Below the pieces are notes generated by a model. It saw only the letters and a program-made list of their open reading frames with translations. It was not told the origin of the DNA and made no database searches. The translations under genes and the position numbers were made by a program. Positions 33,912 through 43,001 of a DNA stretch of 64,000 nt are shown piece after piece. Position 1 is the stretch's first letter; every line of letters starts with the position of its first letter. The stretch comes from Candidatus Peregrinibacteria bacterium (GTDB lineage Bacteria > Patescibacteriota > Gracilibacteria > UBA1369 > LOWO2-01-FULL-3). Location: NCBI GenBank assembly GCA_026395515.1, contig JAPLYN010000002.1, positions 35,774-99,773 of the forward strand, given 5' to 3'.

Positions 33912-34727
33912 ATGCCAGAATTACCAGAAGTGGAAACCATAGTTTCAGATTTGAAACCTGTTTTGACAGGTCGTTTTTTTGTGGATCTTGTAGGCACTCA
34001 TGAGAATTCAATTTTGGGGGCAATGGATAATATTGCTGCAATTAGAGAGGCTAAAGTTATAGAGGTTTTTAGGCGCGGAAAGTTTATAAATATTCTGTTT
34101 GAAAATGAGTATGTGATGACAATTCATTTGAGGATGAGCGGGAGGATAATTTCTTGCGATCCCGGTGATGAGGCTCTGAGATTTGAAAGAACTAGAATTG
34201 ATTTCAATGGACTATCTTTGAGATTTTGTGATGTGAGAAAGTTCGGGAAGGTGTGGATTGCGAAAGCTACAGAGTATGAGGAAGTGACTGGTATTTCTAG
34301 ATTGGGAGTGGAACCGCTGAATGGAGATTTGAGCGTGAATGGCTTTATAAAAATGATGAAAGGTAGAAAAGGCGCAGTAAAAAAATGGCTATTAGATCAG
34401 AGTAAAGTTGCTGGGATTGGAAATATTTACGCTGATGAAGGATGCTTTTATGCTGGAATTAGGCCAGGGACAAAAATGGAAAATTTAAAAGAAAAAGATT
34501 TGGAACGACTCTTTGAAGGTGTAATTAAAGCTTTGAAACAAGGGGTGAAAAATCGTGGCACAAGCATTTCTGATTTCCAAGATGCTTATGGTCATAGAGG
34601 TCGCAATCAAGAACTTTTGTATGTATATGGAAGAGGTGGAAAAAAATGCCTCGAGTGCGAAATGATCTTGAAGAGAACCGTGGTTGCAGGAAGAGGCACG
34701 GTGTACTGCGAAAAATGCCAGGCGTGA
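33912..34727 (+). CDS. mutM: Formamidopyrimidine-DNA glycosylase
   Basis: 271 residues. MPELPEVETI with catalytic Pro-2 and Glu-3, a helix-two-turn-helix region with GIGNIYADE, and a C-terminal zinc finger CLEC...YCEKC. Removes oxidised purines such as 8-oxoG. Its stop is 1 base from the convergent PEBP gene. Confidence 0.95.
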   Translation: MPELPEVETIVSDLKPVLTGRFFVDLVGTHENSILGAMDNIAAIREAKVIEVFRRGKFINILFENEYVMTIHLRMSGRIISCDPGDEALRFERTRIDFNGLSLRFCDVRKFGKVWIAKATEYEEVTGISRLGVEPLNGDLSVNGFIKMMKGRKGAVKKWLLDQSKVAGIGNIYADEGCFYAGIRPGTKMENLKEKDLERLFEGVIKALKQGVKNRGTSISDFQDAYGHRGRNQELLYVYGRGGKKCLECEMILKRTVVAGRGTVYCEKCQA

Positions 34728-34728
34728 T

Positions 34729-35205
34729 TTATTTAGTGCGAGAATATAGTCCAATTATTTCTGCCTGAGCAAGTGTGTGCCCTACCATGGCTTTTTCTAA
34801 GCTGTCGGCTTTGACGGATGGCAAATAGAGTTTGGTATCCAGGGCGTAGAGTTTGAAAAAATAGCGATGCACGCCTGTAGGAGGCATCTGACCCCCAGCT
34901 GCACGTCCACTTATGGGCGGACATGGCACTCCATAGCCTTCCTTGCCATAGCTGGTGATGCCCTGAGTAGCTCCAGCCGGAATAGAATTCTCAGCAATGT
35001 CTGTAGCCTTAGGATCAATATTCCAAACGGTCCAATGAACAAAAGTGCCGCTAGGAGCGTCTGGATCATCAACGATCAAGGCCAAACTCTGAGCTGCTAT
35101 TGGCACTTCACTAAAAGTAAGTGGAGGATTTATGCCTTCTCCGTCACAAGTATATTTAGAAGGAAGATTTTTGTTATTTTCAAAAACAGGGCTGGTGATT
35201 TTCAT
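34729..35205 (-). CDS. YbhB/YbcL family (PEBP-like) protein
   Basis: 158 residues of the Raf-kinase-inhibitor/PEBP-like family: KYTCDGEGINPPL, IVDDPDAPSGTFVHW, and GVHRYFFKLYALD are all conserved. No signal peptide, so likely cytoplasmic. Physiological role in bacteria is unclear. Confidence 0.88.
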   Translation of the reverse strand: MKITSPVFENNKNLPSKYTCDGEGINPPLTFSEVPIAAQSLALIVDDPDAPSGTFVHWTVWNIDPKATDIAENSIPAGATQGITSYGKEGYGVPCPPISGRAAGGQMPPTGVHRYFFKLYALDTKLYLPSVKADSLEKAMVGHTLAQAEIIGLYSRTK

Positions 35206-35232
35206 GTGCCAATTCTATCACTACAAAAATTT

Positions 35233-36759
35233 TTATTCTACTTTTTGTACCCAATGTTCATAGCCAGGAACTTTTCCACGACGTAGATCTTGGAGAAGGT
35301 CGTAAAGTTTCTTTATGAATTTTTGAGTTTCAGTTCCTTTAGCATATTTAATATGCTGTCCGGTAGTCATTTTTATTTCGTGGAAATTTCCAATTCCTGC
35401 AGCCGTACCGCTACCGAAAGCTCCATCTACATCTAGAAGTTTTGATTCAGGCAAAATCTCATTATCTCTTACCGTTACAGTTATATTCTTTCCAAATCTC
35501 TCCTCTACCAATTTAGAATCTCTGAGTAATTCAATGATAGAAGCGCGAGTAATTCCAGGTAAAATATTGGATTCTAAACTTGAAGTGTAAACATTAAAAT
35601 GAGTCTCAGTATCGTGCTCAACTAAGAAAACATTATTTGAAGCACATTCCTGAATTCTCTTTTGCTCATCAATAAGGAGAACATCATCATAACCTCTTTC
35701 TCTTTTTTTAGCGTCCTGTTTAGCCCTAATCATAGCGCCGTAGTTACCAGCATTTTTATGTTTGCCTGATGGTGGACGTGGATAATGAATAGCTTCAATC
35801 TTGCTTCCAGGCATCTCGGTTTTCAGGTCTACACCCTCAGCTTTTGCAGCCAAATAAGTTCCATATGGAGAAACTTCCACAGCGAAGAGACATGAAGTTG
35901 CAGGATTAATTCCTGTTCCTCCTTCTAATCCAACCATGAATGGTCGACAGTAAAGCTTACCATTTTTCGGAATGAAATTCTTATTATTTTTTACCGCCGC
36001 TATTACTGCAGCCACAAATTGTTCTACTGAAATTGGTGGTAATCCCACACTTTCACAAGATCGTTGAAATCTTTTAGCATTTTCCTCGGGTCTAAACAGA
36101 GTAATTTGACCCTCGTTCATTTCCACTTCTACTTCATCTGCCTCTACTTTTTCTGGCTCATTATGTTTTTCAGGAGTTGTATTGGTTGCAACCATTCCCT
36201 CAAATACACCTTCTGCATATTGGAATGCTGCATTGTTATATCCATCAACTATCCATCTTCCATCTGGTAACACATGACTTTCAGTCCATTGACCATTCTT
36301 AAACACGGCTGATACTAAAGAATTCATAGGGAATCTTGGTAGACCACTTATGTTTTCTGGAACTTTAGCTATCGGAGGTCGTGCATGAAGACCTGTAGCC
36401 CCGCGCAAAAATCCTGTAGCAGTGATTGAGGTGAGTTTCTTATCGTGCAAGTTGGCAGGCTCATTTATATCGAAATCCCCTTTTAAAGCATCATTTAAAT
36501 ATATACCTCCATCCTCATGTTCATCATTAACTCCACTAAATACCAAACCTCTACTTTCTAGAGCTTGTACTTGTTCTCTTGTTAATAACCTTATCGCATT
36601 AACAGGCAACTCTATATTCTCAATACTTCCATCTAGTAGCCCCATGATTGCAGTACGAAGTCTGTTTCTCACTTCAACCGGTCCCAATTGAGACTCATCC
36701 CAATTTTCCGGAGTTCCTGGATGATACAATCTATCTGTAGCTGGTGCGTTTGGTGCCAT
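35233..36759 (-). CDS. ilvE: Branched-chain amino acid aminotransferase with long N-terminal extension
   Basis: 508 residues. Class IV PLP transaminase domain from about 135: DGYNNAAFQYAEGVFEG, the Lys region HKNAGNYGAM, NNVF after QECAS, LPGITR, and GSGTAAGIG. Typical IlvE is 300-360 residues; here about 120 N-terminal residues are extra, plus an acidic insertion (EKVEADEVEVEMNEG) around 185-200. The extension is not recognised. It interconverts Leu, Ile, Val and their 2-oxo acids. A good promoter supports the start. Confidence 0.85.
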   Translation of the reverse strand: MAPNAPATDRLYHPGTPENWDESQLGPVEVRNRLRTAIMGLLDGSIENIELPVNAIRLLTREQVQALESRGLVFSGVNDEHEDGGIYLNDALKGDFDINEPANLHDKKLTSITATGFLRGATGLHARPPIAKVPENISGLPRFPMNSLVSAVFKNGQWTESHVLPDGRWIVDGYNNAAFQYAEGVFEGMVATNTTPEKHNEPEKVEADEVEVEMNEGQITLFRPEENAKRFQRSCESVGLPPISVEQFVAAVIAAVKNNKNFIPKNGKLYCRPFMVGLEGGTGINPATSCLFAVEVSPYGTYLAAKAEGVDLKTEMPGSKIEAIHYPRPPSGKHKNAGNYGAMIRAKQDAKKRERGYDDVLLIDEQKRIQECASNNVFLVEHDTETHFNVYTSSLESNILPGITRASIIELLRDSKLVEERFGKNITVTVRDNEILPESKLLDVDGAFGSGTAAGIGNFHEIKMTTGQHIKYAKGTETQKFIKKLYDLLQDLRRGKVPGYEHWVQKVE

Positions 36760-36778
36760 AAATTTAATTAAGGGGGCG

Positions 36779-36834
36779 ATTATACCTATATTTTTTTGTT
36801 GTTTGCAAGCGGTTTCACCTGAAGTGGCTTGCCT
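36779..36834. promoter_or_regulatory. ilvE promoter and palindrome between divergent aminotransferase genes
   Basis: Minus strand: TTGCAA (36808-36803), 18 bases, TATAAT (36784-36779), then 19 bases to ilvE. A dyad GCAAGC (36805-36810) / GCTTGC (36827-36832) with inner CAC/GTG overlaps the -35 and could be an operator serving both divergent genes. Confidence 0.55.
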
Positions 36835-36881
36835 TTTCTATTTGAAAATTTTAGAGTGCCAAAGACTTAACCACAAAAAGT

Positions 36882-38420
36882 ATGATGAAATTGACCGATA
36901 ATAAGTGGGGCTACGATCTTGCGAAAGATAACCCATTTAGGATTTTCCGTTTATTAAGAGAAGTGGCGGACGAAAGTGTTGGTGTATCTAATGTCGTAGA
37001 TTTATCACGTGGTGACCCTGGATATGGATTTTCTCCATCTGTTCATGGAAGAGAATTTTATGCGTTTTTGCTAGAAGTAGATATGCTTCTAAATAATCCA
37101 AATCATCATTTTGTTTCTGACAATAGAGATACTTACGAAGTTTTGTGGGAGAAAATTCAGGTGCATGCGAAGCAGACTTATAATGAAAAGAAAGCTGACA
37201 GAGTTTTGAAAGACTTTTATTTCTTTCTCACAAGAATTGAAAAATATGCGAAAGAACAGGGCTTGGTTTGGGACAAGAAACAGGTAATTTTCGAGATGTT
37301 GAAATATTCTGCTTTATCTGGTGGATCATATTTGGATCCTCAGGGTGAGACACTCGTGAGATTAGTTGTGGCTAATCATTACAATGAAAGATTTAATCTA
37401 GGAATTGATTATAAAGATTTGATTTTCATGCAGGGTGTCTCTCATGGAATCGGTACGATTTTTAAACTTTTGAATGATGTGCAGTGTGGATTTTTGCAAA
37501 AGGGAGATACAGTTTTAATCTCTTCTCCTGTATATGCTCCATACAACACAATTATGGAAAATCGTGGATTGAATATTTTCTCAATCCCGGTAAATCCTGA
37601 GACTGGAGACGTGGTTGGAAATTTGGATGAACATTTAGCAGCTGCTCCAGACAATGTGAAAATGATTTGTCTTATCGATCCAAATAATCCAACCGGTTTC
37701 TGCAACAGCGAAGAATTCCTCGAGAAAATTGGGAAATTCGCAAAAGAGAGAAATGCACTCATTGTTTCTGATGAAGTTTATAGTGACTTCTTCTTTGCCC
37801 GCAAAAAAACAATTATGCACTTCGCGCCGGAGAGAACAATTCTTATCGGAGGCAGAAGTAAAATCGAAAGAAGCACAGGTTTAAGATTCGGAGAATTTGT
37901 AATTACTAAAGAAGGACAAAAATATATCACAGAAAACATTCTCAAAGGTCATCTAGATACAGCAAAGGACATTATGCAGCTTTTGATTTTCGCTAAGGCT
38001 CCAGGTGGAATTCGTGGTGAATTCCAACACGTGGCTTTTGTGACTGGTCCATCACAATATCTTGGTGCGGCGCATATGGTTTTTGGTGATGAAGATAGAG
38101 ATGAATATCTCAAGAGAATTCGTGTAAACATGGAAAGCTTCTATGAGATCTTGGGAATGAAGTACAATAAGAATTTGTATTACAGCTGCTTTGATTTAAT
38201 GAAGATTCCTGGCAATACAAAAGCAGGAATGGAGCCTGAGGAATTATTCTATGGCTTGGCAAAAAAAGGAGTAGTACTTATTCCTTCAAATTTATTCTTC
38301 TCCGAGGCAGATCGTAAGGAACAAGATTATCGCTATTATGCTCGTGCTTCCCTACCAAATTTAACTTTCACTTATTTGCAAAAAGCAGCGAAGTTGATTA
38401 AGGAATACATGACGAATTAA
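36882..38420 (+). CDS. Class I/II PLP aminotransferase, aspartate type or AspD-like
   Basis: 512 residues, two adjacent ATGs. Fold-type I motifs: DPNNPTGFCN, VSDEVYSDFF and the PLP Lys in GGRSKIERSTGLRFGE. It is longer than ordinary aspartate aminotransferases (about 400); the extra segment is around residues 70-135. That length and the ERSTGLRFG block resemble aspartate 4-decarboxylase/aminotransferases, so a decarboxylase activity is possible. Divergent from ilvE, ended by a strong terminator. Confidence 0.75.
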   Translation: MMKLTDNKWGYDLAKDNPFRIFRLLREVADESVGVSNVVDLSRGDPGYGFSPSVHGREFYAFLLEVDMLLNNPNHHFVSDNRDTYEVLWEKIQVHAKQTYNEKKADRVLKDFYFFLTRIEKYAKEQGLVWDKKQVIFEMLKYSALSGGSYLDPQGETLVRLVVANHYNERFNLGIDYKDLIFMQGVSHGIGTIFKLLNDVQCGFLQKGDTVLISSPVYAPYNTIMENRGLNIFSIPVNPETGDVVGNLDEHLAAAPDNVKMICLIDPNNPTGFCNSEEFLEKIGKFAKERNALIVSDEVYSDFFFARKKTIMHFAPERTILIGGRSKIERSTGLRFGEFVITKEGQKYITENILKGHLDTAKDIMQLLIFAKAPGGIRGEFQHVAFVTGPSQYLGAAHMVFGDEDRDEYLKRIRVNMESFYEILGMKYNKNLYYSCFDLMKIPGNTKAGMEPEELFYGLAKKGVVLIPSNLFFSEADRKEQDYRYYARASLPNLTFTYLQKAAKLIKEYMTN

Positions 38421-38434
38421 AAAACTGAAATCAA

Positions 38435-38475
38435 AAAGGAGCGTTCAATTAAAGATTAATTAGACGCTCCTTTTA
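38435..38475. terminator. Bidirectional terminator
   Basis: AAAAGGAGCG (38435-38444) pairs with CGCTCCTTTT (38466-38475), with an AT-rich inner stem. A-runs and T-runs on both sides allow it to end the plus-strand aminotransferase and the minus-strand DUF1761 gene. Confidence 0.85.
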
Positions 38476-38481
38476 TTTTGA

Positions 38482-38901
38482 TTATTTCAAGCTAATAAGA
38501 ATAGCGCAGAACATTAAAATTTGAACTAATTGGTATCCGATAGTGATGAAATACCATGTCCAAGTTTTCTTTTCCCAAAGTACTGGGCTGATTGATGAGG
38601 TAGCATAGAAGCCAAACCAAACAAATGCTCCAACTATCAAAGCTTTTGTCATATCTACTGCTCCGCTATAGCTAAGATAATTTGTTAAAACGAAAGCCAT
38701 AACCATGGAAGATATTGTCGCAATAATCATATTTGGAAGCATGCATTTCATGCCTTTTTTTCTTGCTTCCAACATGTCTTTCTCCGTGAAACCAACTTGT
38801 TTCATCCATACTCCTCCGAAAAGAGGTCCGTACCAAAACATACCGAGCATCAACGAAGCTATACCGCACACTAAGATTGCATAATAATTTACTGGAGACA
38901 T
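38482..38901 (-). CDS. DUF1761 family membrane protein
   Basis: 139 residues, about four membrane helices: the conserved NYYAILVCGIASLMLGMFWYG start, a Trp in VWMKQVGF, then three more hydrophobic segments. Family function unknown. It has its own terminator downstream. Confidence 0.75.
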   Translation of the reverse strand: MSPVNYYAILVCGIASLMLGMFWYGPLFGGVWMKQVGFTEKDMLEARKKGMKCMLPNMIIATISSMVMAFVLTNYLSYSGAVDMTKALIVGAFVWFGFYATSSISPVLWEKKTWTWYFITIGYQLVQILMFCAILISLK

Positions 38902-38956
38902 AGGATTTGGTTAAAAATAATTGAATTAATAATATATTGATTTGAACGAAAATGCA

Positions 38957-40015
38957 TCATCCAGTAATCACGGCCGATCCAAGGCAGACTTTACCGCTAT
39001 AGAATGCTGCAAATTGGCCAGGGGCTATACCTTGATCATTGCCAGATATTTTTATTTGAGCAGAAGTTTTTGAAAGTTTTTTCAGAGTGCATTTGTAAGA
39101 ATTTTCTCCGTGGCGAAGTTTTACTCTGAGATTTTTTGCAGTTGGAATTTTTCCTGAGAACCAATTGAAGTGCCCTACTTTTAGAATATCTCTTTTTTTA
39201 TCAGCTTCGTGATAATGACTAGAAACATAAACAATGTTTTTCTTAATATCTTTTTTTGCTACAAACCATGGACCACCGGAAAGTTTAATTCCCTTTCTTT
39301 GACCAATCGTGTAATACCAAAATCCTTCATGTTCACCGAGTTTTTTGCCAGTTTCAATTTCAATAATGTCGCCTGCTTTCACTCCCAAATAATGCTTAAT
39401 AAAATCGTTATATTTAAATTTCCCAAGGAAACAAATTCCCTGACTATCTTTGCGATCTTTATTTGGCAAATCGTACTTTTGAGCCAATTTGCGTACTTGT
39501 TCTTTTTTGAGATTTTTAAGCGGAAAGATAAGACGAGCTAGCTGTTTTTGCTTTAAATTAGAGAGAAAATAGGTCTGATCTTTAATTGGATCGGGAGTTT
39601 TTTTAAGATAATAAATCCCAGCTTTCTTGAAAACTTCAGCATAATGTCCAGTCGCGATTTTCTCAAAACTCTTATCAATCTTTTTCACAAAAAGCCCGAA
39701 CTTCACGTTGTTGTTGCACATCACATCGGGATTCGGAGTACGCCCAGATTTTACTTCTTTAATTGTATAAGAAACTACAGTATCAAAATATTCCTTCTGC
39801 ATGGAAACAACTTCTAAAGGAATTTTATTCTTTGTGCAAATTTCACGCACATAACGAAGATCCTCATCCCAAGGACAACTCTCGCCAAGAAAAGAAAGCT
39901 CGTCCTCGAGCCAAATTTTCAGATAGAAAGCAGTCACGTCATGTCCTTGATCCTGTAAAAGTTTCAAAGCGACGGAGCTATCTACTCCCCCAGATGTAAG
40001 TACGGCTATTTTCAT
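38957..40015 (-). CDS. mnmA: tRNA-specific 2-thiouridylase
   Basis: 352 residues. ATP-pyrophosphatase P-loop SGGVDSSVAL, catalytic Cys in PDVMCNN, GHYAEV, DSQGICFLG with the second Cys, and YTIGQRKGI. Thiolates the wobble uridine of tRNAs for Lys, Glu and Gln. Needs a sulfur relay not visible here. Confidence 0.95.
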   Translation of the reverse strand: MKIAVLTSGGVDSSVALKLLQDQGHDVTAFYLKIWLEDELSFLGESCPWDEDLRYVREICTKNKIPLEVVSMQKEYFDTVVSYTIKEVKSGRTPNPDVMCNNNVKFGLFVKKIDKSFEKIATGHYAEVFKKAGIYYLKKTPDPIKDQTYFLSNLKQKQLARLIFPLKNLKKEQVRKLAQKYDLPNKDRKDSQGICFLGKFKYNDFIKHYLGVKAGDIIEIETGKKLGEHEGFWYYTIGQRKGIKLSGGPWFVAKKDIKKNIVYVSSHYHEADKKRDILKVGHFNWFSGKIPTAKNLRVKLRHGENSYKCTLKKLSKTSAQIKISGNDQGIAPGQFAAFYSGKVCLGSAVITG

Positions 40016-40078
40016 ATGTTTTAATACGGCGCGTATTTTACTTGATTCCGCTCAATAACGCCACTTTGCCGCCAGATA

Positions 40079-40106
40079 TTGAAGAAATTATTATTGAGGC
40101 TATAAT
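40079..40106 (+). promoter_or_regulatory. Promoter upstream of the 88-residue membrane protein
   Basis: TTGAAG (40079-40084), 16 bases, TATAAT (40101-40106); ATG at 40132, so a leader of about 19 bases. Confidence 0.6.
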
Positions 40107-40131
40107 GGCTTCAGTATTTTAACCCCTTCCT

Positions 40132-40398
40132 ATGTTAAATAAGTTACGTGTCTCTCTATTCTTCGGCGTTATGGCAGCAATGGTCCATTTCGTTTGGGCG
40201 CTTTTAGTAGCAGCTGGTGCAGCACAAACTTATGTGAATTGGATTACTGATATGCATTTTATCAAAACTGGTTTCGTGGTGCAGACACTTGATCCTGTAA
40301 AAGCTCTTGCACTTGTAGTTTTAGCTTTTGTAGTTGGTATGGTTGGAGGATATATTCTTTCAACTGTTTGGAATCTTATCGTTGGTAAGAAAAAATAG
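40132..40398 (+). CDS. Small two- or three-helix membrane protein
   Basis: 88 residues; hydrophobic segments around 8-28, 55-80 with a short extracytoplasmic loop VNWITDMHFIKTGF. Not assigned to a family. First gene ahead of yajQ, 18 bases apart. Confidence 0.6.
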   Translation: MLNKLRVSLFFGVMAAMVHFVWALLVAAGAAQTYVNWITDMHFIKTGFVVQTLDPVKALALVVLAFVVGMVGGYILSTVWNLIVGKKK

Positions 40399-40416
40399 TA
40401 ATTTAACTCAAAATAT

Positions 40417-40911
40417 ATGGCAGACGATCATTCAATGGATATTGTGGTGAGTTTTGATATGCAAGAAATGAAAAATGCTGTGGATCAATGTAAAAGAGAG
40501 GCTCTGAATAGATACGACCTCAAAAATTCTAATCTTGAAATAGATCTCACAGATACTGAATTTAAAGTAAACGCTGAGAATGAATTTCAAATTGAAGCAG
40601 TGCACGATATTTTGTCTAGAAAAATGACAGGAAGAAATCTTTCTCCAAAGATTTTAGACAGACAAAAAATTGAAGAAGCTGGAGGAATGAGAGTAAGACA
40701 AACCATGAAACTTTTGAAAGTTTTAGATATGGAAACTTCTAAGATTATTACAAAATTAGTCAAAGAAAATTTCCCAAAAGCTAAGTCCTCAATTCAAGGA
40801 GATACCGTAAGAATAAGCTCTAAATCAATTGATGATTTACAGGGTATTATGTCCTTCCTAAAAATAAGACCAGAGATGAAAATTCCGCTCCAGTTCACAA
40901 ATTACAGATGA
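40417..40911 (+). CDS. yajQ: YajQ family nucleotide-binding protein
   Basis: 164 residues (UPF0234). HSMDIVVSFDMQEMKNAVDQ at the start and KIKPE-like ending KIRPEMKIPLQFTNYR. Homologues bind cyclic di-GMP, nucleic acids or ATP; no diguanylate cyclase is visible in this window. Its stop overlaps the next start. Confidence 0.9.
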   Translation: MADDHSMDIVVSFDMQEMKNAVDQCKREALNRYDLKNSNLEIDLTDTEFKVNAENEFQIEAVHDILSRKMTGRNLSPKILDRQKIEEAGGMRVRQTMKLLKVLDMETSKIITKLVKENFPKAKSSIQGDTVRISSKSIDDLQGIMSFLKIRPEMKIPLQFTNYR

Positions 40912-42143
40912 TGAAAATTGCAATTATTGGAGGAGGAGCAGCGGGAATGATGTGCGCGGCAACTTTGGCAGAAAAACATGACGATAATGTCTCAGTTTTT
41001 TTGATAGAAAAAAATTCTATCCTAGGAAACAAAGTAATTATTTCTGGAGGTGGTAGATGCAATGTAACAACTGGAATCGAAGATACAGAGGAGGTTCTAA
41101 AAAAATATCCTCGTGGTAAAAATTTGATTAAGTTTGCGATGTATAATTTCCCTCCGAGTAAAGTATATGATTGGTTTGAGGAGCATGGTGTGCCACTAAA
41201 AACTGAAGCGGACCTAAGAGTGTTTCCAAGATCAAATGATGGTGGAGATGTGGTGGGAGTTTTTGAAAATATTTTCTCGAAAAAAGATGTAGAGGTGATG
41301 CTGAAAACTAAGATTGAGAATGTAAAAAAGAAAGGAAAGAAGTTTGTTTTAGATTTAGCAAATGGTAGCTATTTAGAAGTTGATAAATTGGTGATCACAA
41401 CTGGTGGCCAAGCTTATAAAACTACCGGATCAACTGGTGATGGCTATTCATTCGCAGAAGAACTTGGGCATATTATTACTCCTCTAGCGCCAAGCTTAAA
41501 TGCTTTTATTTTGAAAGAAAAATGGGTGAAAGATTTGGCCGGAGTTTCATTCAAAAAATCTGGTTTAAAAATTATAGGAGACAAGACTTCTAAATTTGAG
41601 GGAGCTTTTTTGTTTACGCATAATGGCATTACTGGACCGGCTGTTTTCGCACTTTCTTCAATGGCAGCTTTTGAGCTTTCTGATCTAAAAAAAGAAGTAA
41701 AAATGTTCATAGATTTTCTGCCAGAATTTAATTACGAAGAGATGGCGGAAAAAATCAGAAAAGCATTAAAAGAAAATCCTAAAAAATCTTTTGTTAATAC
41801 TTTAGATTTCTTTATTCCAAAATCTTTGGCGGAAGTAATTTGTTATGACATAGGAATAGAAGCGAAAAAAGTTAATTCCGAGATTAGCAAATATCAGATC
41901 AACAAAGCTGTGGAATGGCTAAAAAATGCCACAATTACAGTAGTTGGACGATCTGCTGGTGAAGAATTTGTAACAGCCGGAGGAATAGATTCTAAAGATA
42001 TAAATTCCAAAACATTAGAATCAAAAATTCGTCCTGGTCTATATTTTGCCGGAGAAATTCTAGACGTGGATGGATTTACCGGAGGATTCAATTTACAAGC
42101 AGCTTGGTGTACAGGAAGGCTTATTGGAGAATCAATTTCCTAG
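40908..42143 (+). CDS. YhiN/HI0933-family flavoprotein
   Basis: 411 residues. FAD-binding start AIIGGGAAGMMCAATLAE, a VISGGGRCNVT motif that is diagnostic of the family, TTGGQAYKTTGSTGDGYSFA, and the C-terminal AGEILDVDGFTGGFNLQAA. Reaction unknown for most members. Overlaps yajQ by 4 bases (or 1 if the second ATG at 40911 is used). Confidence 0.88.
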   Translation: MMKIAIIGGGAAGMMCAATLAEKHDDNVSVFLIEKNSILGNKVIISGGGRCNVTTGIEDTEEVLKKYPRGKNLIKFAMYNFPPSKVYDWFEEHGVPLKTEADLRVFPRSNDGGDVVGVFENIFSKKDVEVMLKTKIENVKKKGKKFVLDLANGSYLEVDKLVITTGGQAYKTTGSTGDGYSFAEELGHIITPLAPSLNAFILKEKWVKDLAGVSFKKSGLKIIGDKTSKFEGAFLFTHNGITGPAVFALSSMAAFELSDLKKEVKMFIDFLPEFNYEEMAEKIRKALKENPKKSFVNTLDFFIPKSLAEVICYDIGIEAKKVNSEISKYQINKAVEWLKNATITVVGRSAGEEFVTAGGIDSKDINSKTLESKIRPGLYFAGEILDVDGFTGGFNLQAAWCTGRLIGESIS

Positions 42144-42536
42144 AGTTTCAATAAGATTAAACTCTTCTTTGCTTAGCTCGCTTACCGATAGGCGGCTTTG
42201 GCGTACTAATTTAATATGCTGGAGCTCCGGAACCTCTTTGATGAGGCTAAGGCTGACTGGTTTCCTTAAAGGCTTCACTGGTTCCACATCAACCATCACC
42301 CAGCGTATATCGTCAGTAAGATTGTCAGGGTGGGCTTCGCGAGTGACCTTAGCCACGCCCATTATCCTTCTCTCTTCGCCGGAATGATAAAAGAAGCATA
42401 AATCACCAACTTTCATCTTGGACAGGTTATTTCTAGCTTGGTAGTTGCGGACGCCATTCCAAAAGGTCTTCTTTTCTTTGAGGAAAGTATCCCACGAATA
42501 GGTGGCTGGCTCGGTTTTGAGAATCCAATATTGCAT
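42132..42536 (-). CDS. EVE-domain protein
   Basis: 134 residues, whole-length EVE domain: YWILKTEPATYSWD, FWNGVRNYQARNNLSKM, and FFYHSGEERRIMGVAKV. EVE domains bind modified bases in RNA or DNA and occur alone or beside restriction and toxin genes. Here it is a standalone copy convergent with the flavoprotein, overlapping it by 12 bases. Confidence 0.9.
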   Translation of the reverse strand: MQYWILKTEPATYSWDTFLKEKKTFWNGVRNYQARNNLSKMKVGDLCFFYHSGEERRIMGVAKVTREAHPDNLTDDIRWVMVDVEPVKPLRKPVSLSLIKEVPELQHIKLVRQSRLSVSELSKEEFNLIETLGN

Positions 42537-42600
42537 GAGGGAATTATACAGTGGATTCTCAGTATTTCCCCCTTTTGTGGTTTTATAAATGGCTGATTTA

Positions 42601-42609
42601 TGGTATAAT
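42601..42609 (+). promoter_or_regulatory. Extended -10 promoter
   Basis: TG-G-TATAAT (42601-42609) with ATG at 42632. No strong -35. Confidence 0.5.
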
Positions 42610-42631
42610 TATCAGATTAAATTATTATCAA

Positions 42632-42997
42632 ATGGTAGATTTCTTCAAAATTCAGGACGATCGTTTACGTTCTTTGGCGATGGGTTCACCAGCGATTATT
42701 TCGCTTAATGAAGCCGTTCAAACAGAAATCGTAGGCAAATTTTCAGCTGCCACAGCAGAAAAACAGCAAGCCTTAATTGCCATTTTAGAGAAGGAACAGT
42801 CCGATTTGGCTGCATCTGAAAAGTCAAAAATGGTTGAAATGGATGCCCAAATTGCAGCCCTAAACGATTTAATGGCTAGATTAAACAATATAGAACATCA
42901 ATATTCTCTTGCTGTCAGCAATTATGCCGAAGTGAAGAGCCAAACAGATGACCAGAAAGTGCTTGGTCAGCTTTTGGAGCAACTAGATAAAGTATAA
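42632..42997 (+). CDS. Small helical hypothetical protein
   Basis: 121 residues from the ATG at 42632; the open frame begins upstream at 42551, before the promoter. Almost wholly helical and coiled-coil-like (ATAEKQQALIAILEKEQSDL), no membrane helix. Not recognised. It precedes the large repeat protein by 4 bases and is probably co-expressed with it. Confidence 0.6.
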   Translation: MVDFFKIQDDRLRSLAMGSPAIISLNEAVQTEIVGKFSAATAEKQQALIAILEKEQSDLAASEKSKMVEMDAQIAALNDLMARLNNIEHQYSLAVSNYAEVKSQTDDQKVLGQLLEQLDKV

Positions 42998-43001
42998 TAA
43001 T

